A stretch of 64,000 nucleotides of DNA from Pseudoalteromonas sp. T1lg88 (GTDB lineage Bacteria > Pseudomonadota > Gammaproteobacteria > Enterobacterales > Alteromonadaceae), in NCBI RefSeq assembly GCF_002964765.1, contig NZ_PQCF01000031.1, positions 251,549 to 315,548 on the forward strand, written 5' to 3'. Position 1 is the first letter of the stretch; each line of letters starts with the position of its first letter. The translations under genes and the position numbers were made by a program. A model generated the notes under the pieces. The model was not told where the DNA came from. It worked only from the letters and a program-made list of their open reading frames with translations, and searched no databases. Positions 17,768 to 27,183 of the stretch are shown piece after piece.

Positions 17768-18871
17768 ATGAAAAAAATAAAACTGTTAGCGGTTACACAC
17801 CACAATCGAAAAAACATTAATCCTATTCGCCCTGAAGCGTCACAAATAATTGGCCTGCACCACAGTGGCGCCGTTGATGTAACGGTTCTGTGCAACCCAG
17901 GCTCAACATTAATCCCTTACTTTGAACAGCACGGGATCAAGGTCATAACCAACGCTTTAGATAAAAAAGTATCTTTAGAGACTATCAAGTTAATCAGGGA
18001 ATATATCAAGGCTAACGATATTGATATATTGCATTTGTTTAACAATATTGCCTGTAGTAATGGCGCCACAGCAGCCATTGGCACTAAGGCCAAGGTGATA
18101 GCCTATCGCGGTCAGACGGGCAACGTTTCACGTTGGGATCCGACTGTCTACCTCACCATGCTTCACCCTCGGCTGGATAAAATTATCTGTGTCGCGAATG
18201 CGGTGACCGAAGATTTACAGCAACATGTATGGGGAAATAAAGACAAGGCTATCACGGTTTATAAGGGTCATGACCAGTCCTGGTATCAAAACACTCCGGC
18301 GGATCTCAGTGGCCTGCCATTGCATGACGACAGTTTTAAGATATCTCTGGTCGCCAACCTAAGACCTAGAAAAGGATTGCATGTTTTAATGGATGCGGTT
18401 CACTTACTGCCCGATGACTGTAATCTAGACATCCTGTTGGTGGGTGCCGACCCTGAATCGCAAGCGATTCAAGAGATGATAAAACGAAGTGGAAAGCCGC
18501 AAAGAGTCCATGCTCTAGGCTATCGTGAGGATGCGCCCGAAGTAGCAGCAGCCTGTGATGCTGTGGTATTGCCAACAACCAAGCGCGAAGGCCTATGCCG
18601 CGCCGTGTTAGAAGCCAATTCCTATGGCGTGCCAGCGATAGTTTCGGATACCGGCGGCAATGCTGAGCTGGTAGCAGATGGCGTTACCGGAATCGTTGTA
18701 CCGCCGTCGGAGCCGCAAGCCTTGGCGGACGCCATTATGACCCTGTATAAAGATCGCGCTCTGTGTAGCAAATTTGGTGTTGAGGCGAAAAAGCGCGTTA
18801 TTGAAAAGTTTAATGTGCAGCAAGGTGTCGATAAGACACTGGAGATTTATCGAAGCCTACTGGAAGATTAA
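17768..18871 (+). CDS. Glycosyltransferase family 4
   Basis: 367 aa, GT-B fold. The C-terminal half carries SLVANLRPRKGLHVLMDAV, the VHALGYREDAPEVAAACDAVVLPTTKREGLCRAVLEANSYGVP motif (EX7E with Glu in REGL and Glu in LEAN) and GVTGIVVPPSEP. A retaining transferase using an NDP- or similar sugar donor, perhaps in surface polysaccharide or LPS core. It stands alone on the plus strand. The 5' end and leader are AT-rich and no good ribosome site precedes the ATG at 17768, so the start is uncertain and acquisition by transfer is possible. Confidence 0.88.
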   Translation: MKKIKLLAVTHHNRKNINPIRPEASQIIGLHHSGAVDVTVLCNPGSTLIPYFEQHGIKVITNALDKKVSLETIKLIREYIKANDIDILHLFNNIACSNGATAAIGTKAKVIAYRGQTGNVSRWDPTVYLTMLHPRLDKIICVANAVTEDLQQHVWGNKDKAITVYKGHDQSWYQNTPADLSGLPLHDDSFKISLVANLRPRKGLHVLMDAVHLLPDDCNLDILLVGADPESQAIQEMIKRSGKPQRVHALGYREDAPEVAAACDAVVLPTTKREGLCRAVLEANSYGVPAIVSDTGGNAELVADGVTGIVVPPSEPQALADAIMTLYKDRALCSKFGVEAKKRVIEKFNVQQGVDKTLEIYRSLLED

Positions 18872-18983
18872 TAGTGCCCTTCATAGACATCACGGCAATG
18901 CACTTGATGTCTATGAATCGCAAAGTCCAGCGATGGCTTTAGCAGGTCTTGATAAAGCAAAAATGCCAAAGCAGCTGTTGTAT

Positions 18984-19319
18984 TTAAACTACTTTCTTGC
19001 GATAGCTATTTCGGTCTATATCTACCACTTCTATTGTTATAGACGCATTAACTAATGGTATGGACTCCAACTTAGACATCACACTGCTAGATAGCAATTC
19101 TTTATCACTGTCGCTGCGCCCAGAAAGGATGCGTAATGTTACATGGATAAACGCGTCTTTAGCCGTTCCGGTCTGATAATGCTCATAAGCAATACTTCTA
19201 ACTTTTATATCGCGGCCATCCGTCTCGAATAAACGAGACTCTAAAGCACCTAAAAATACTTTTTGATTCAGATCTTCTACCTCGATAGAAGAAGAATGCT
19301 CAATAATGCAATGAGGCAA
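18984..19319 (-). CDS. 5-carboxymethyl-2-hydroxymuconate isomerase-like tautomerase
   Basis: 111 aa from a TTG at 19319 with GGAG six bases upstream. This start places Pro as residue 2 (LPHCIIEHSSSIEV), which becomes the N-terminal catalytic Pro of the tautomerase superfamily after Met removal; the ATG eight codons earlier would bury it. The body (FETDGRDIKVRSIAYEHYQTG, FIHVTLRILSGRSDSDKELL) matches the CHMI/HpaF family. No homoprotocatechuate genes are nearby, so the substrate is unknown. Confidence 0.85.
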   Translation of the reverse strand: MPHCIIEHSSSIEVEDLNQKVFLGALESRLFETDGRDIKVRSIAYEHYQTGTAKDAFIHVTLRILSGRSDSDKELLSSSVMSKLESIPLVNASITIEVVDIDRNSYRKKVV

Positions 19320-19395
19320 ATTTTTCTCCTTTAATCTATGCAACGGCTTCGGCTCCTGCGCCGCTATGCAGGCAACAATTTGGCTGGCTATAAAG

Positions 19396-19983
19396 TTATC
19401 TTGCTACCTTAATCTTATCAGCGATGGCCTCGGCCAATAGCTTGTAACCCTTGTCGTTCAGATGAATTTTATCCGACTTATATTGGCTGTCGCCGAGCAA
19501 ATCACTAAGGGTCTCGGCAACCAAGGCGACCTGATATTGCTCTGCCAGCTCTTGATACAGGGGCGCATCGCTAAGAAAGAGCGATTTTTGTGGCACCGCT
19601 ACCAAGATCACCTCTATACCCTGCTGATGTGCCAATTCAATCATGGCCGCCAGGTTGCTTTTAACCGAATGCGGCTGTTTATTACGCAGAAAATCATTAC
19701 CGCCTTCGAGCAACACCAAAACCCGGGGCTGATGTGTAGCCAGGGTATCACCAAGGCGAGCCAGACCCTGATGGGTTTGCTCACCGGAGACGCCACTGGC
19801 TATCACTTCTAAACCGGTAAGTTGCGCCAATTGCTCAGGATAACTGCTGTGCCTGGCTCCCACCGACACGGTGAGGCTATCGCCAAAGGCCAACACCTTG
19901 GCATCGCTGTTTAGCTCGAGTCGCGCCGGCTCGGAGCAAGCGCTAAGCAGTAATAAAAATAAGGGGACGAGCCAAGGTTTCAT
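19396..19983 (-). CDS. SGNH-hydrolase arylesterase/lysophospholipase lipoprotein (TesA-like)
   Basis: 195 aa. Signal peptide with lipobox LLSAC (Cys16), unlike periplasmic soluble TesA. Block I VLAFGDSLTVSVGARH gives the nucleophile Ser; GGNDFLRN is block III; SDKIHLNDKGY (Asp-x-x-His) is block V. Hydrolyses acyl esters or thioesters in the envelope. Ten bases downstream of rluF, with AAGGA before its ATG, so the two are probably co-transcribed. Confidence 0.92.
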   Translation of the reverse strand: MKPWLVPLFLLLLSACSEPARLELNSDAKVLAFGDSLTVSVGARHSSYPEQLAQLTGLEVIASGVSGEQTHQGLARLGDTLATHQPRVLVLLEGGNDFLRNKQPHSVKSNLAAMIELAHQQGIEVILVAVPQKSLFLSDAPLYQELAEQYQVALVAETLSDLLGDSQYKSDKIHLNDKGYKLLAEAIADKIKVAR

Positions 19984-19993
19984 GTCTATATCC

Positions 19994-21049
19994 TTATTTC
20001 TTTAAACTGAGCGTGCCGCCTACACGACGCTTTTTCGGCGCCGAGCCCGCTCCGCCTTGATTGGTTTTGGCGCCATTTGCTGGCTTTCCGGTAGGCCTGC
20101 CTGTTGGCTTGCCAGATGACTTACCAAGAGGCTTACTGGGCGATTGGCCATAGGGCTTACCTTGAGATCTGTTTTTCCCACCGGGCTTTGTATCGTGAGA
20201 AGACTTTGCACGCGGGGCTCTTTCTCCCTCGCGGCGCTGCTCTTGGCGTTGTCGCGCAGGCCTTTGTCCTGACTCGGCTCTTACTTCTTGCTTTGGCTGT
20301 TGGTGAACACTTGAAGCATGCAGTGAATGCTCTTCGGTTTTACCCGAGTCGGCGATCAGGGCATTGATTGTCGCCATTTCGCTCTCGCTTAGGTGACGCC
20401 ATTGGCCGGGCTTAAGACCGCTCAAAGTCACGTTCATTATGCGAGTGCGCTTAAGCTTGGTCACTTCATAACCCAGGTACTCACACATACGGCGAATTTG
20501 TCTGTTCAGGCCTTGGGTGAGGATAATACGAAAACTCTGAGTGCCGGTTTGCTCCACCTTACACTTTTTGGTCACAGTACCAAGAATGGGAATGCCCTGT
20601 GCCATACGCTCGACAAAACGCTTATTCAGTGGCTTGTCGACCACCACCTCGTATTCTTTTTCATGATTGTTGCCCGAGCGCAAAATCTTATTGACTATGT
20701 CGCCCTCGTTAGTCAAAAAGATCAAGCCTTCCGAGGGTCTGTCCAAGCGGCCAATGGGAAAAATGCGCTCGGGATAATTAATGGCGCTAACGATATTGCT
20801 TTTGATCTTACGCTCTGTGGTGCAGGTCACTCCCACCGGTTTATGGTAGGCAAGATAGACCCGCTTAGGTTTGGCTTTAAGCGCCTTACCGTCCACCAAT
20901 ATGTCATCGGCATCACTGACCTTATCGCCCATTTGCGGCTGCCGACCGTTAACGGTTACGCGTCCTGCGGCGATCAGCGCATCGGCCTCACGGCGCGAGC
21001 AAAAACCGGTTTCACTAATGTATTTATTAAGGCGGGTAGCTTGGCTCAT
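19994..21049 (-). CDS. rluF: 23S rRNA pseudouridine synthase RluF
   Basis: 351 aa. N-terminal S4 domain (RLNKYISETGFCSRREADALIAAGRVTVNG), catalytic FPIGRLDRPSEGLIFLTNEGD with Asp, and GLNRQIRRMCEYLGYEV; the PILGTVTKKCKVEQ segment is RluF-like rather than RluB/E. In E. coli RluF modifies U2604 of 23S rRNA. The last about 110 residues form a disordered Lys/Gly/Pro/Arg-rich tail, a longer version of the basic tail seen in other RluF proteins and probably RNA-binding. Confidence 0.93.
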   Translation of the reverse strand: MSQATRLNKYISETGFCSRREADALIAAGRVTVNGRQPQMGDKVSDADDILVDGKALKAKPKRVYLAYHKPVGVTCTTERKIKSNIVSAINYPERIFPIGRLDRPSEGLIFLTNEGDIVNKILRSGNNHEKEYEVVVDKPLNKRFVERMAQGIPILGTVTKKCKVEQTGTQSFRIILTQGLNRQIRRMCEYLGYEVTKLKRTRIMNVTLSGLKPGQWRHLSESEMATINALIADSGKTEEHSLHASSVHQQPKQEVRAESGQRPARQRQEQRREGERAPRAKSSHDTKPGGKNRSQGKPYGQSPSKPLGKSSGKPTGRPTGKPANGAKTNQGGAGSAPKKRRVGGTLSLKK

Positions 21050-21091
21050 GTTTACTTCAATCTAGCTGATATTGCCCCTATTGTAATCGAC

Positions 21092-22246
21092 TCACCGCGA
21101 AAAATCCGAATTAAAGTAGTGCTCAAGCAGGCTTTGTACAGCAAAGGGATAGCTTTCCAACTCCTTATGCTCGCTGCGGCTGAAATCCTTAAAATCTACA
21201 TGCAGCCAATTGCTCGGATCGACCAGGGGTTTAATTTGCGCCACATTGGTTTCATCGGCTATGGCCAGCTTAAAGCGAATATGACGCTCAAGCAGCTGCG
21301 GCTCGGCGAGCCGCTCATGGTCGTAAATCACCACCAACGCCCAGGCGGCCATTAAAAAGTGACCGCCTACCGAGGCACTTAACTGCTGGGTTTCAATGCG
21401 TTCTAAGGCCTCGGGTAACCAGTCGAAACCTCCGATAAAAACATTGCGATTAATACTGCGCCCGGCCAATACGGCGGCCTGGGCCGCACCCATGGCCATG
21501 CCATCCGAGGCGCTCCAAATCACCTTGGCATAAGGATAACGACGCAGTAGTTGCGCCGTTTGCTGCGCCGCCCGCTCACTTTGCCACTGCGCATGCACCA
21601 GTTGCTGCAGCGCTATTTGTTGCGCGCCAAGATAATCATTTAATCCCTGCACCCTGTGGTCGGTTTCGGCACCATAATGACCGCCTATAGCCAGCACATC
21701 GGGTCTGGCTATCCCACGTTTACGAGCCATGGCAATTAAGCTTTGCGCCAATTGGTAACCGGCATCCCGGTTATCATGGCTGATCTCATACAACCAGTAT
21801 TTAAAAGAGCTGCCAGGCTCGCCTAAGGCGGCACGCTCGCTAACCGATAACGTTTGCTCTAAGGTAATAAAAGGCACCTTGGCGGCTTCTAGAATGCGCA
21901 TGGTTTCGCCGTTGCCACCGGGGTAATTAATTAAAATGGCATAATCCGGGGCGGCATCACGCTTGAGGTAAAGGCGCAGGTTTTGTTGTTGATATTCACG
22001 ATGGGCATCGCCGTAAATCACATTCAGCTGTATGTTTAAATCCCTTGCGGCATACTGGGCGAAGGTTTGCACCTGATGCCAAAAAGGATCTGTTTTTGTA
22101 GACGGGTTGATCAGCAAGACTCTGGTTTGCGGCTTTGCCGCGTGTTGCATCGGTGATTGTTTCAATAACTGCGCAGATACCTGCGCGGAAAACACCATAG
22201 CTGTCAGCCATAGCGTTACCCATAACACTGATTTTAGCCAGTTCAT
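21092..22246 (-). CDS. Periplasmic sugar-binding-family (Peripla_BP_4) protein
   Basis: 384 aa from the ATG at 22246, with GGAGG five bases upstream. Signal peptide MNWLKSVLWVTLWLTAMVFSAQVSAQ. Type I periplasmic-binding fold: VLLINPSTKTDPFWHQVQTFAQYAARDLNIQLNVIYGD, later VLAIGGHYGAETDHRVQGLNDYLG and VIWSASDGMAMGAAQAAVLAG. No ABC permease or ATPase gene is near, so it may serve as a sensor partner (as LuxP or TorT do) or use distant transport subunits. Ligand unknown. Confidence 0.85.
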   Translation of the reverse strand: MNWLKSVLWVTLWLTAMVFSAQVSAQLLKQSPMQHAAKPQTRVLLINPSTKTDPFWHQVQTFAQYAARDLNIQLNVIYGDAHREYQQQNLRLYLKRDAAPDYAILINYPGGNGETMRILEAAKVPFITLEQTLSVSERAALGEPGSSFKYWLYEISHDNRDAGYQLAQSLIAMARKRGIARPDVLAIGGHYGAETDHRVQGLNDYLGAQQIALQQLVHAQWQSERAAQQTAQLLRRYPYAKVIWSASDGMAMGAAQAAVLAGRSINRNVFIGGFDWLPEALERIETQQLSASVGGHFLMAAWALVVIYDHERLAEPQLLERHIRFKLAIADETNVAQIKPLVDPSNWLHVDFKDFSRSEHKELESYPFAVQSLLEHYFNSDFSR

Positions 22247-22296
22247 CTCACCCTCCCTAGTCGATTTGCGCCGTATGGCTGGCATTCCTTGCCATA

Positions 22297-23490
22297 CTAA
22301 TTAGTATTTATTTTCTTATTCTTATCTCGATACCAATGCCGCCACAGCCACTCCGCAGGGCCTTGCTTAAAGGCGCGCAGATACAGGGGGCAAATTATCA
22401 AACTGACCGCGCTCACTAAGGCGGACAACAACAAATAATCCTGCAACTGAAATTCGGTTGCCATTTCGCTCCCGAAAAAGTGGATCAACACCACCATAAA
22501 CAACGACTGGCTTAAATAACAGCTCAGGGACATTTTCCCAACACTGGCCAGCGCCCGAGTCAAAACATTATCGGCAAACGACCAAAGGTACAAGAGATGC
22601 ACCGCAATCAGCGCGGTGCAAAAACCACTAAAAGAATTGGCAACCAGAGCCAACACATCGTTAAAGGCGCTGACGTCATGCCATTGCCGCGAACTTAAAT
22701 AGGCGCAGCCAAGTAGAGCGCTGATTAATGCCAGGGTATGCACCAGCGGCCAGGGTCTTACCAGCCACCCGCTGCGCCAGGCGGCGACGACTAACAACAC
22801 CATGCCCAGTTGCTGCCAAAGAATCGCCAGCATTAACGCTAGCAGCATCAAGACGCTGTTGCCGGCGTTAGTTCCCCGCGTGCGCCAAAAGTTGCCATCG
22901 AACTGGGCTAAATAGGCCTGATAGTGAGAATCGGTAAACTGCACCTGGGGCTCATTGCTTAAAGCGGCCAGCACCAACAGCATGGCACTGCCAAAGGCCA
23001 GAAATGCAATGCCCTGTAGAGTGAGTTTATTTCTTGGGTTAGCCAGCATGGGCAGGGCCAGCAAACCGGCAATCGCATAACCGATAAGAATATCGCCGGC
23101 CCAAATAAACAGGCTGTGAGCGAAGCCAAAACCCAGCAACACCAATAAGCGGCGCTGTAATTTAGGAATGGGCGCTTCATGTTCATAACAGCGTTGCCAC
23201 TGGATCACTAACCCTAAAGCAAACAACACTAAGAACAGGCCACGAAAACGCCCTTCCAGCGCGATATCTGAAAGTCGAGTCAGTATCGCATCGCCCTCGG
23301 ACAGTGGCAGCGGTGGTACATAACCATTGGCAAAGTCGATAAAATACGGGGCATTAAGAAAGAAGATCCCCAAAATCGCAATGCCCCTGAGGATATCCAA
23401 ATCGGGGCGGCGCCCCTCGCCCACCAGAGCATGATAGGGCCCGAGGGATTGAAATAAACTCGATGCAAACACGGCTAACTCCGATGCCAT
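22297..23490 (-). CDS. DUF418 (YeiB-like) membrane protein
   Basis: 397 aa with about ten hydrophobic spans. N-terminal RRPDLDILRGIAILGIFFLNAPYF is the start of the YeiB/heparan-acetyltransferase-like family; the C-terminal half has SVGKMSLSCYLSQSLFMVVLI and GPAEWLWR, the DUF418 signature. Such proteins are suspected acyltransferases or transporters, without proven function. Fifty bases upstream of the binding-protein gene, perhaps co-transcribed. Confidence 0.9.
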   Translation of the reverse strand: MASELAVFASSLFQSLGPYHALVGEGRRPDLDILRGIAILGIFFLNAPYFIDFANGYVPPLPLSEGDAILTRLSDIALEGRFRGLFLVLFALGLVIQWQRCYEHEAPIPKLQRRLLVLLGFGFAHSLFIWAGDILIGYAIAGLLALPMLANPRNKLTLQGIAFLAFGSAMLLVLAALSNEPQVQFTDSHYQAYLAQFDGNFWRTRGTNAGNSVLMLLALMLAILWQQLGMVLLVVAAWRSGWLVRPWPLVHTLALISALLGCAYLSSRQWHDVSAFNDVLALVANSFSGFCTALIAVHLLYLWSFADNVLTRALASVGKMSLSCYLSQSLFMVVLIHFFGSEMATEFQLQDYLLLSALVSAVSLIICPLYLRAFKQGPAEWLWRHWYRDKNKKINTN

Positions 23491-23923
23491 TATCTTGAAT
23501 ATAAGAATTAAACTAAGGCTAACATAGGCTTATGCCTATTCAGTAGTTAAATTTAGTGGTGATATTAAGTGGCGTCTTGCAGTGCATAAAACCACCTATT
23601 TAGCCTCAACTCATGCCTAACCTTGCGCAAAATTGTCTTTAAAAGAGCTAAAAAGTGACACAGAGCCGAGGTATTTACGACAAAATGCCCGTAAATACGG
23701 CCAAGTCACTTGTTGTTGGGCGTTATCCGCAGTAATGTGGTGGTTTTAGTGCATGGATGTCGGCGCCATCGAAACTATGCTTTCTTAGCTGTTTCCTCAC
23801 GCAACTGACACGGTCATTATTGCGGGCATAACCTGGCCTTAATCGCGATTTATCGCCTACCGCCATGCACCGCTGTACCAGCGCACCATAACAACACAAC
23901 CTTAACAACATTTGGAGTAAACA
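23491..23923. other. Gene-free region with nested inverted repeats
   Basis: 433 bases without a credible gene. It holds an imperfect long hairpin at 23653-23711 (aagtgac and gtatttacg pairing with cgtaaatac and gtcactt) and a second inverted repeat pairing 23722-23736 with 23815-23832. The promoter of the M3 peptidase gene must lie at the right end. Confidence 0.5.
23653..23711. repeat. Imperfect long hairpin
   Basis: aagtgac (23653-23659) and gtatttacg (23671-23679) pair with cgtaaatac (23690-23698) and gtcactt (23705-23711); the inner nine-base stem is perfect around a ten-base loop, the outer seven-base stem is perfect across a small asymmetric bulge. No T-run follows, so it is not a standard terminator. 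Confidence 0.7.
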
Positions 23924-26077
23924 ATGCGTTTATCCGTTATTGCTGCCGCCCTGAGCGCGACAACATTATTGGCCGCCTGTAGCGAGCAACCTAGCAACAA
24001 CCAAACTCAAGCCGCGGCTAAAGCTCCGGTAACACAGCAGGTAGCTCAAGAAAACCTATTCCTAAGCAAAAGCCCATTGCCTTACATGGCGCCGGAATTT
24101 GATAAAATTGGCACCGAGTTATACGAGCCGGCTTTCGATGCCGGTATCAAAGAGCAACGCATTGAAATCGATGCCATTGCTAACAATCCTGATGCGCCTA
24201 CATTTGAAAATACACTGGTGGCGATGGAGCAATCGGGTACTATCCTAAAGCGCACCCGTGCTGCGTTTTCTAACCTGTCTGGCCTTATCTCTGACGACGA
24301 ATATCAGCGTATCAACACCAAAATGGCGCCTATTTTCGCCGAACACCGCGACAACATCTTCCTAAACAAAGCCCTGTTTGATCGCGTTGCCGCTGTACAC
24401 GACGCTAAAGACGCACTCTCAAAAGAAGATCAGCGTCTGGTTGATTACTACTACAAGCAATTTGTACGCGCCGGTGCCAAGCTAAACGAAGAGCAAAAGC
24501 AGCGCATGCGTGAAATCAACGGTGAGCTATCTAAGCTAAGCACACAGTTCTCGCAAAACATCATGAAGTCGTTTAAAGAAGACACCATTTTGGTGAGCGA
24601 CAAGGCCGAACTTGCAGGCTTAAGCGAAGATGATATCGCCAGTCTTAAAGCAGCAGCGGAAAAAGCCGGCAAAGAAGGCTATATGATCACCCTGGTAAAC
24701 ACCACACGCCAGCCTATCCTTACCAGCCTTGAAAACCGTGAGCTACGTGAAAAAGTATGGCGTACTTCGTCTGAACGTGCACAAAAAACCAATGGCCCTA
24801 TCGCCATCGAAGAAGCGCAGCTACGCGCAGAAAAGGCTCAGCTACTTGGCTTTGAATCTTGGGCGCATTATCAGCTTGACGATCGCATGGCAAAAACACC
24901 TGAAGCCGTGTTCACCATGCTGGATGACCTGGCACCAAAAGCTGTGGCCAAAGCCAAACAAGAAGCCGAGCTAATTCAAGCGGCAATTAAGAAAGACGGT
25001 AAAGACTTTGAACTACAGCCTTGGGATTGGGCATACTACGGCGCCAAGGTACGTGCCGAATTGTACGATATCGATGCCAGCCTGGTTAAACCGTATTTTG
25101 AAATGAATACAGTGATCAACGATGGTTTGTTCTTCGCCATGAACAAGCTATACGGCATCACCATGAAAGAGCGTAACGACCTACCTACCTATCACGAAGA
25201 CGTGTTCGTATGGGAAGTATTCAACGAAGACGGCAGCTCTATCGGTCTATTCTACCTTGACCCTTATGCGCGTGAAGGTAAGCGTGGCGGTGCCTGGATG
25301 AGTGCTTACGTAGGTCAAAACCACCTGCAAGGCACCAAGCCAGTTATTTACAACGCGCAGAATATTCCTAAGCCTGCCGAAGGCCAGCCTACGCTGATGA
25401 CCTTCTCTGAAGTAACCACCATGTTCCATGAATTTGGTCACGCTATTCACGGCCTATTTTCTGACGTGAAATACCCGTCATTGGCCGGTACAGCGACCGC
25501 GCGCGATTTCGTAGAGTTCCCATCACAGGCGAACGAAGACTGGAATATCGAGCCTAGCGTGTTGGCCAACTATGCCAAGCACTACCAAACAGGTGAGCCA
25601 ATTCCTCAAGAGCTGTTAAATAAGCTATTGGAATCACACACCTTTAACCAAGGTTTCGATACCACAGAATACCTTGCTGCAGCCCTGCTTGATATGGAAT
25701 GGCACTCAATCGCCCCAGGTACCAAAATCGATGATGTGGCCGCCTTTGAGAAAAATGCACTGGCCCGTCACGGCATCGACTATTACCCGGCCCCGGCACG
25801 TTATAAGAGCTGTTACTTCAGCCATATCTTTGCCGGTGGCTACAGCGCTGGTTACTACGCCTACCTGTGGACCGAAGTATTTGCGGCCGATTCATTCGCC
25901 CATATGCAAAACGAAGGTGGCCTAAGCCGTAAAAACGGTGATCACTACCGTAAAGAAGTGCTATCACGTGGTAACAGCCGCGACTTGATGCAAAGCTACA
26001 TTGAGTTTCGTGGTCAACAACCAACCACTGACGCACTACTTAAACGTCGTGGCCTGGTTGATGGCAACGCCGAATAA
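23924..26077 (+). CDS. M3-family metallopeptidase (peptidyl-dipeptidase Dcp-like), lipoprotein
   Basis: 717 aa, the usual Dcp/OpdA length plus a signal peptide ending in LLAAC (Cys19), so the enzyme is envelope-anchored whereas E. coli Dcp is cytosolic. The zinc motif HEFGHAIHGLF lies around residue 505, with a third Glu ligand expected about 25 residues on, and the C-terminal region FSHIFAGGYSAGYYAYLWTEV contains the substrate-binding His/Tyr. Removes dipeptides from oligopeptide C-termini. Monocistronic, with a terminator behind. Codon use is biased to common codons, suggesting high expression. Confidence 0.94.
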   Translation: MRLSVIAAALSATTLLAACSEQPSNNQTQAAAKAPVTQQVAQENLFLSKSPLPYMAPEFDKIGTELYEPAFDAGIKEQRIEIDAIANNPDAPTFENTLVAMEQSGTILKRTRAAFSNLSGLISDDEYQRINTKMAPIFAEHRDNIFLNKALFDRVAAVHDAKDALSKEDQRLVDYYYKQFVRAGAKLNEEQKQRMREINGELSKLSTQFSQNIMKSFKEDTILVSDKAELAGLSEDDIASLKAAAEKAGKEGYMITLVNTTRQPILTSLENRELREKVWRTSSERAQKTNGPIAIEEAQLRAEKAQLLGFESWAHYQLDDRMAKTPEAVFTMLDDLAPKAVAKAKQEAELIQAAIKKDGKDFELQPWDWAYYGAKVRAELYDIDASLVKPYFEMNTVINDGLFFAMNKLYGITMKERNDLPTYHEDVFVWEVFNEDGSSIGLFYLDPYAREGKRGGAWMSAYVGQNHLQGTKPVIYNAQNIPKPAEGQPTLMTFSEVTTMFHEFGHAIHGLFSDVKYPSLAGTATARDFVEFPSQANEDWNIEPSVLANYAKHYQTGEPIPQELLNKLLESHTFNQGFDTTEYLAAALLDMEWHSIAPGTKIDDVAAFEKNALARHGIDYYPAPARYKSCYFSHIFAGGYSAGYYAYLWTEVFAADSFAHMQNEGGLSRKNGDHYRKEVLSRGNSRDLMQSYIEFRGQQPTTDALLKRRGLVDGNAE

Positions 26078-26122
26078 GACCTAGCTCAGATGTTAGCTTG
26101 ACAAGTAGCCAAGCTAAATTTA

Positions 26123-26153
26123 CAAAACGCGGCCACCCGGCCGCGTTTTTTTG
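26123..26153 (+). terminator. Terminator of the M3 peptidase gene
   Basis: Stem aaaacgcggcc / ggccgcgtttt around a four-base loop, followed by a T7 run, 46 bases after the stop. Confidence 0.9.
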
Positions 26154-26221
26154 TATTTACCCACAAGCATATCCATCACCCTGTTGTTATACTATAGGGC
26201 GTTGATTCTTCTGGTGTTGTT

Positions 26222-27130
26222 ATGCTTAAAAAGTCGTTCGTTTTTATCAGCATTATCTCCGTACTGGTCACGGGGATGATTGCCTCGTATCTGATTTATT
26301 ATCTTTATCAGCACAAATTTGTGACCCTAGATCCGCAATTAAGAGAAGTCTCCGGCATCGAATTCGATAAGCGTGGACGCTTGTGGGCCATCAATGACGG
26401 CGGCGACGGCCCATTTTTATATCAGGTCGATGAACAGGGTAAGGTGCAGCAACGCATCGAAGTCACCAATGCTAAAAATATCGACTGGGAGGACATGACT
26501 CAAAACGAGTTTGGTCACTTCTTTTTAGGGGATTTTGGCAATAACGAACATAACCGTCGTTGGCTGACCATTTATAAAATTGAAAACCCTATCGACATCA
26601 AATCCGGTAAGGCCTTTGCGGAGATCATTAAATTCACCTACAAGGAGCTGTGGGAAGAGCCGCTGACCCCGGAGCGGAAAAACTTCGATTTAGAGGCATT
26701 TGTCGAATACAAACATAAGCTCTACTTATTTACCAAAAACCGTACCCAGCCTTTCGATGGTAAAACCAATCTCTATCGCATCGGCAATCATGCCGACAAT
26801 TACGAGGCTGAGTTTATCGGCTCCTTTAAAACCTGCACCACGGCGGAGAAACTCTGTTGGGTCACCTCGGCGGCCATGAGCCCGGATCGCTCTACCCTGG
26901 CCCTGCTCGACTCGACCGATCTTTGGTTGTTTAGAAACTGGCAGGGAGATAATTTTTTCTCCGGCGAGGTAGAAAAAGTAAACCTCGGCATAGTCACACA
27001 AAAAGAAGCAGTCACCTTTTACGACAACAACACGGTTGTAATAGCCGACGAAGAGTTTAAGGGCATAGGCCGTAATATCTATATATTTAAGCTCGATGAG
27101 CAAAAACTTGAACCCATGGATATAGACTAA
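26222..27130 (+). CDS. Membrane-anchored beta-propeller-like protein, function unknown
   Basis: 302 aa. An N-terminal span (FVFISIISVLVTGMIASYLIYYLY) acts as signal anchor. The rest is a periplasmic beta-rich repeat with LREVSGIEFDKRGRLWAINDGG, NIDWEDMTQNEFGHFFLGDFGNN and NFDLEAFVEYKHKLYLFTKN, each blade-like and acidic; CTTAEKLC may form a disulfide. The pattern resembles esterase/SdiA-regulated-like propellers but I cannot name a family. Followed 53 bases later by mscS on the same strand. Confidence 0.6.
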   Translation: MLKKSFVFISIISVLVTGMIASYLIYYLYQHKFVTLDPQLREVSGIEFDKRGRLWAINDGGDGPFLYQVDEQGKVQQRIEVTNAKNIDWEDMTQNEFGHFFLGDFGNNEHNRRWLTIYKIENPIDIKSGKAFAEIIKFTYKELWEEPLTPERKNFDLEAFVEYKHKLYLFTKNRTQPFDGKTNLYRIGNHADNYEAEFIGSFKTCTTAEKLCWVTSAAMSPDRSTLALLDSTDLWLFRNWQGDNFFSGEVEKVNLGIVTQKEAVTFYDNNTVVIADEEFKGIGRNIYIFKLDEQKLEPMDID

Positions 27131-27183
27131 TAAATCGGCTTGGCTCTTATTGGCCTATAATACAAAAATAAAAGGATACGACT

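Noticed and set aside
18774..19055. 93-aa plus-strand ORF after the glycosyltransferase gene
   Set aside because: Overlaps the 3' end of the transferase and the antisense of the tautomerase; no ribosome site or family pattern.
23615..23721. Definite attC recombination site
   Set aside because: Core boxes match, but the stem arms are unequal (31 versus 3 bases) and no cassette or integrase is visible; kept only as a low-interest finding.
23723..23911. 62-aa minus-strand ORF in the intergenic region
   Set aside because: Product of inverted-repeat DNA without ribosome site or recognisable sequence.
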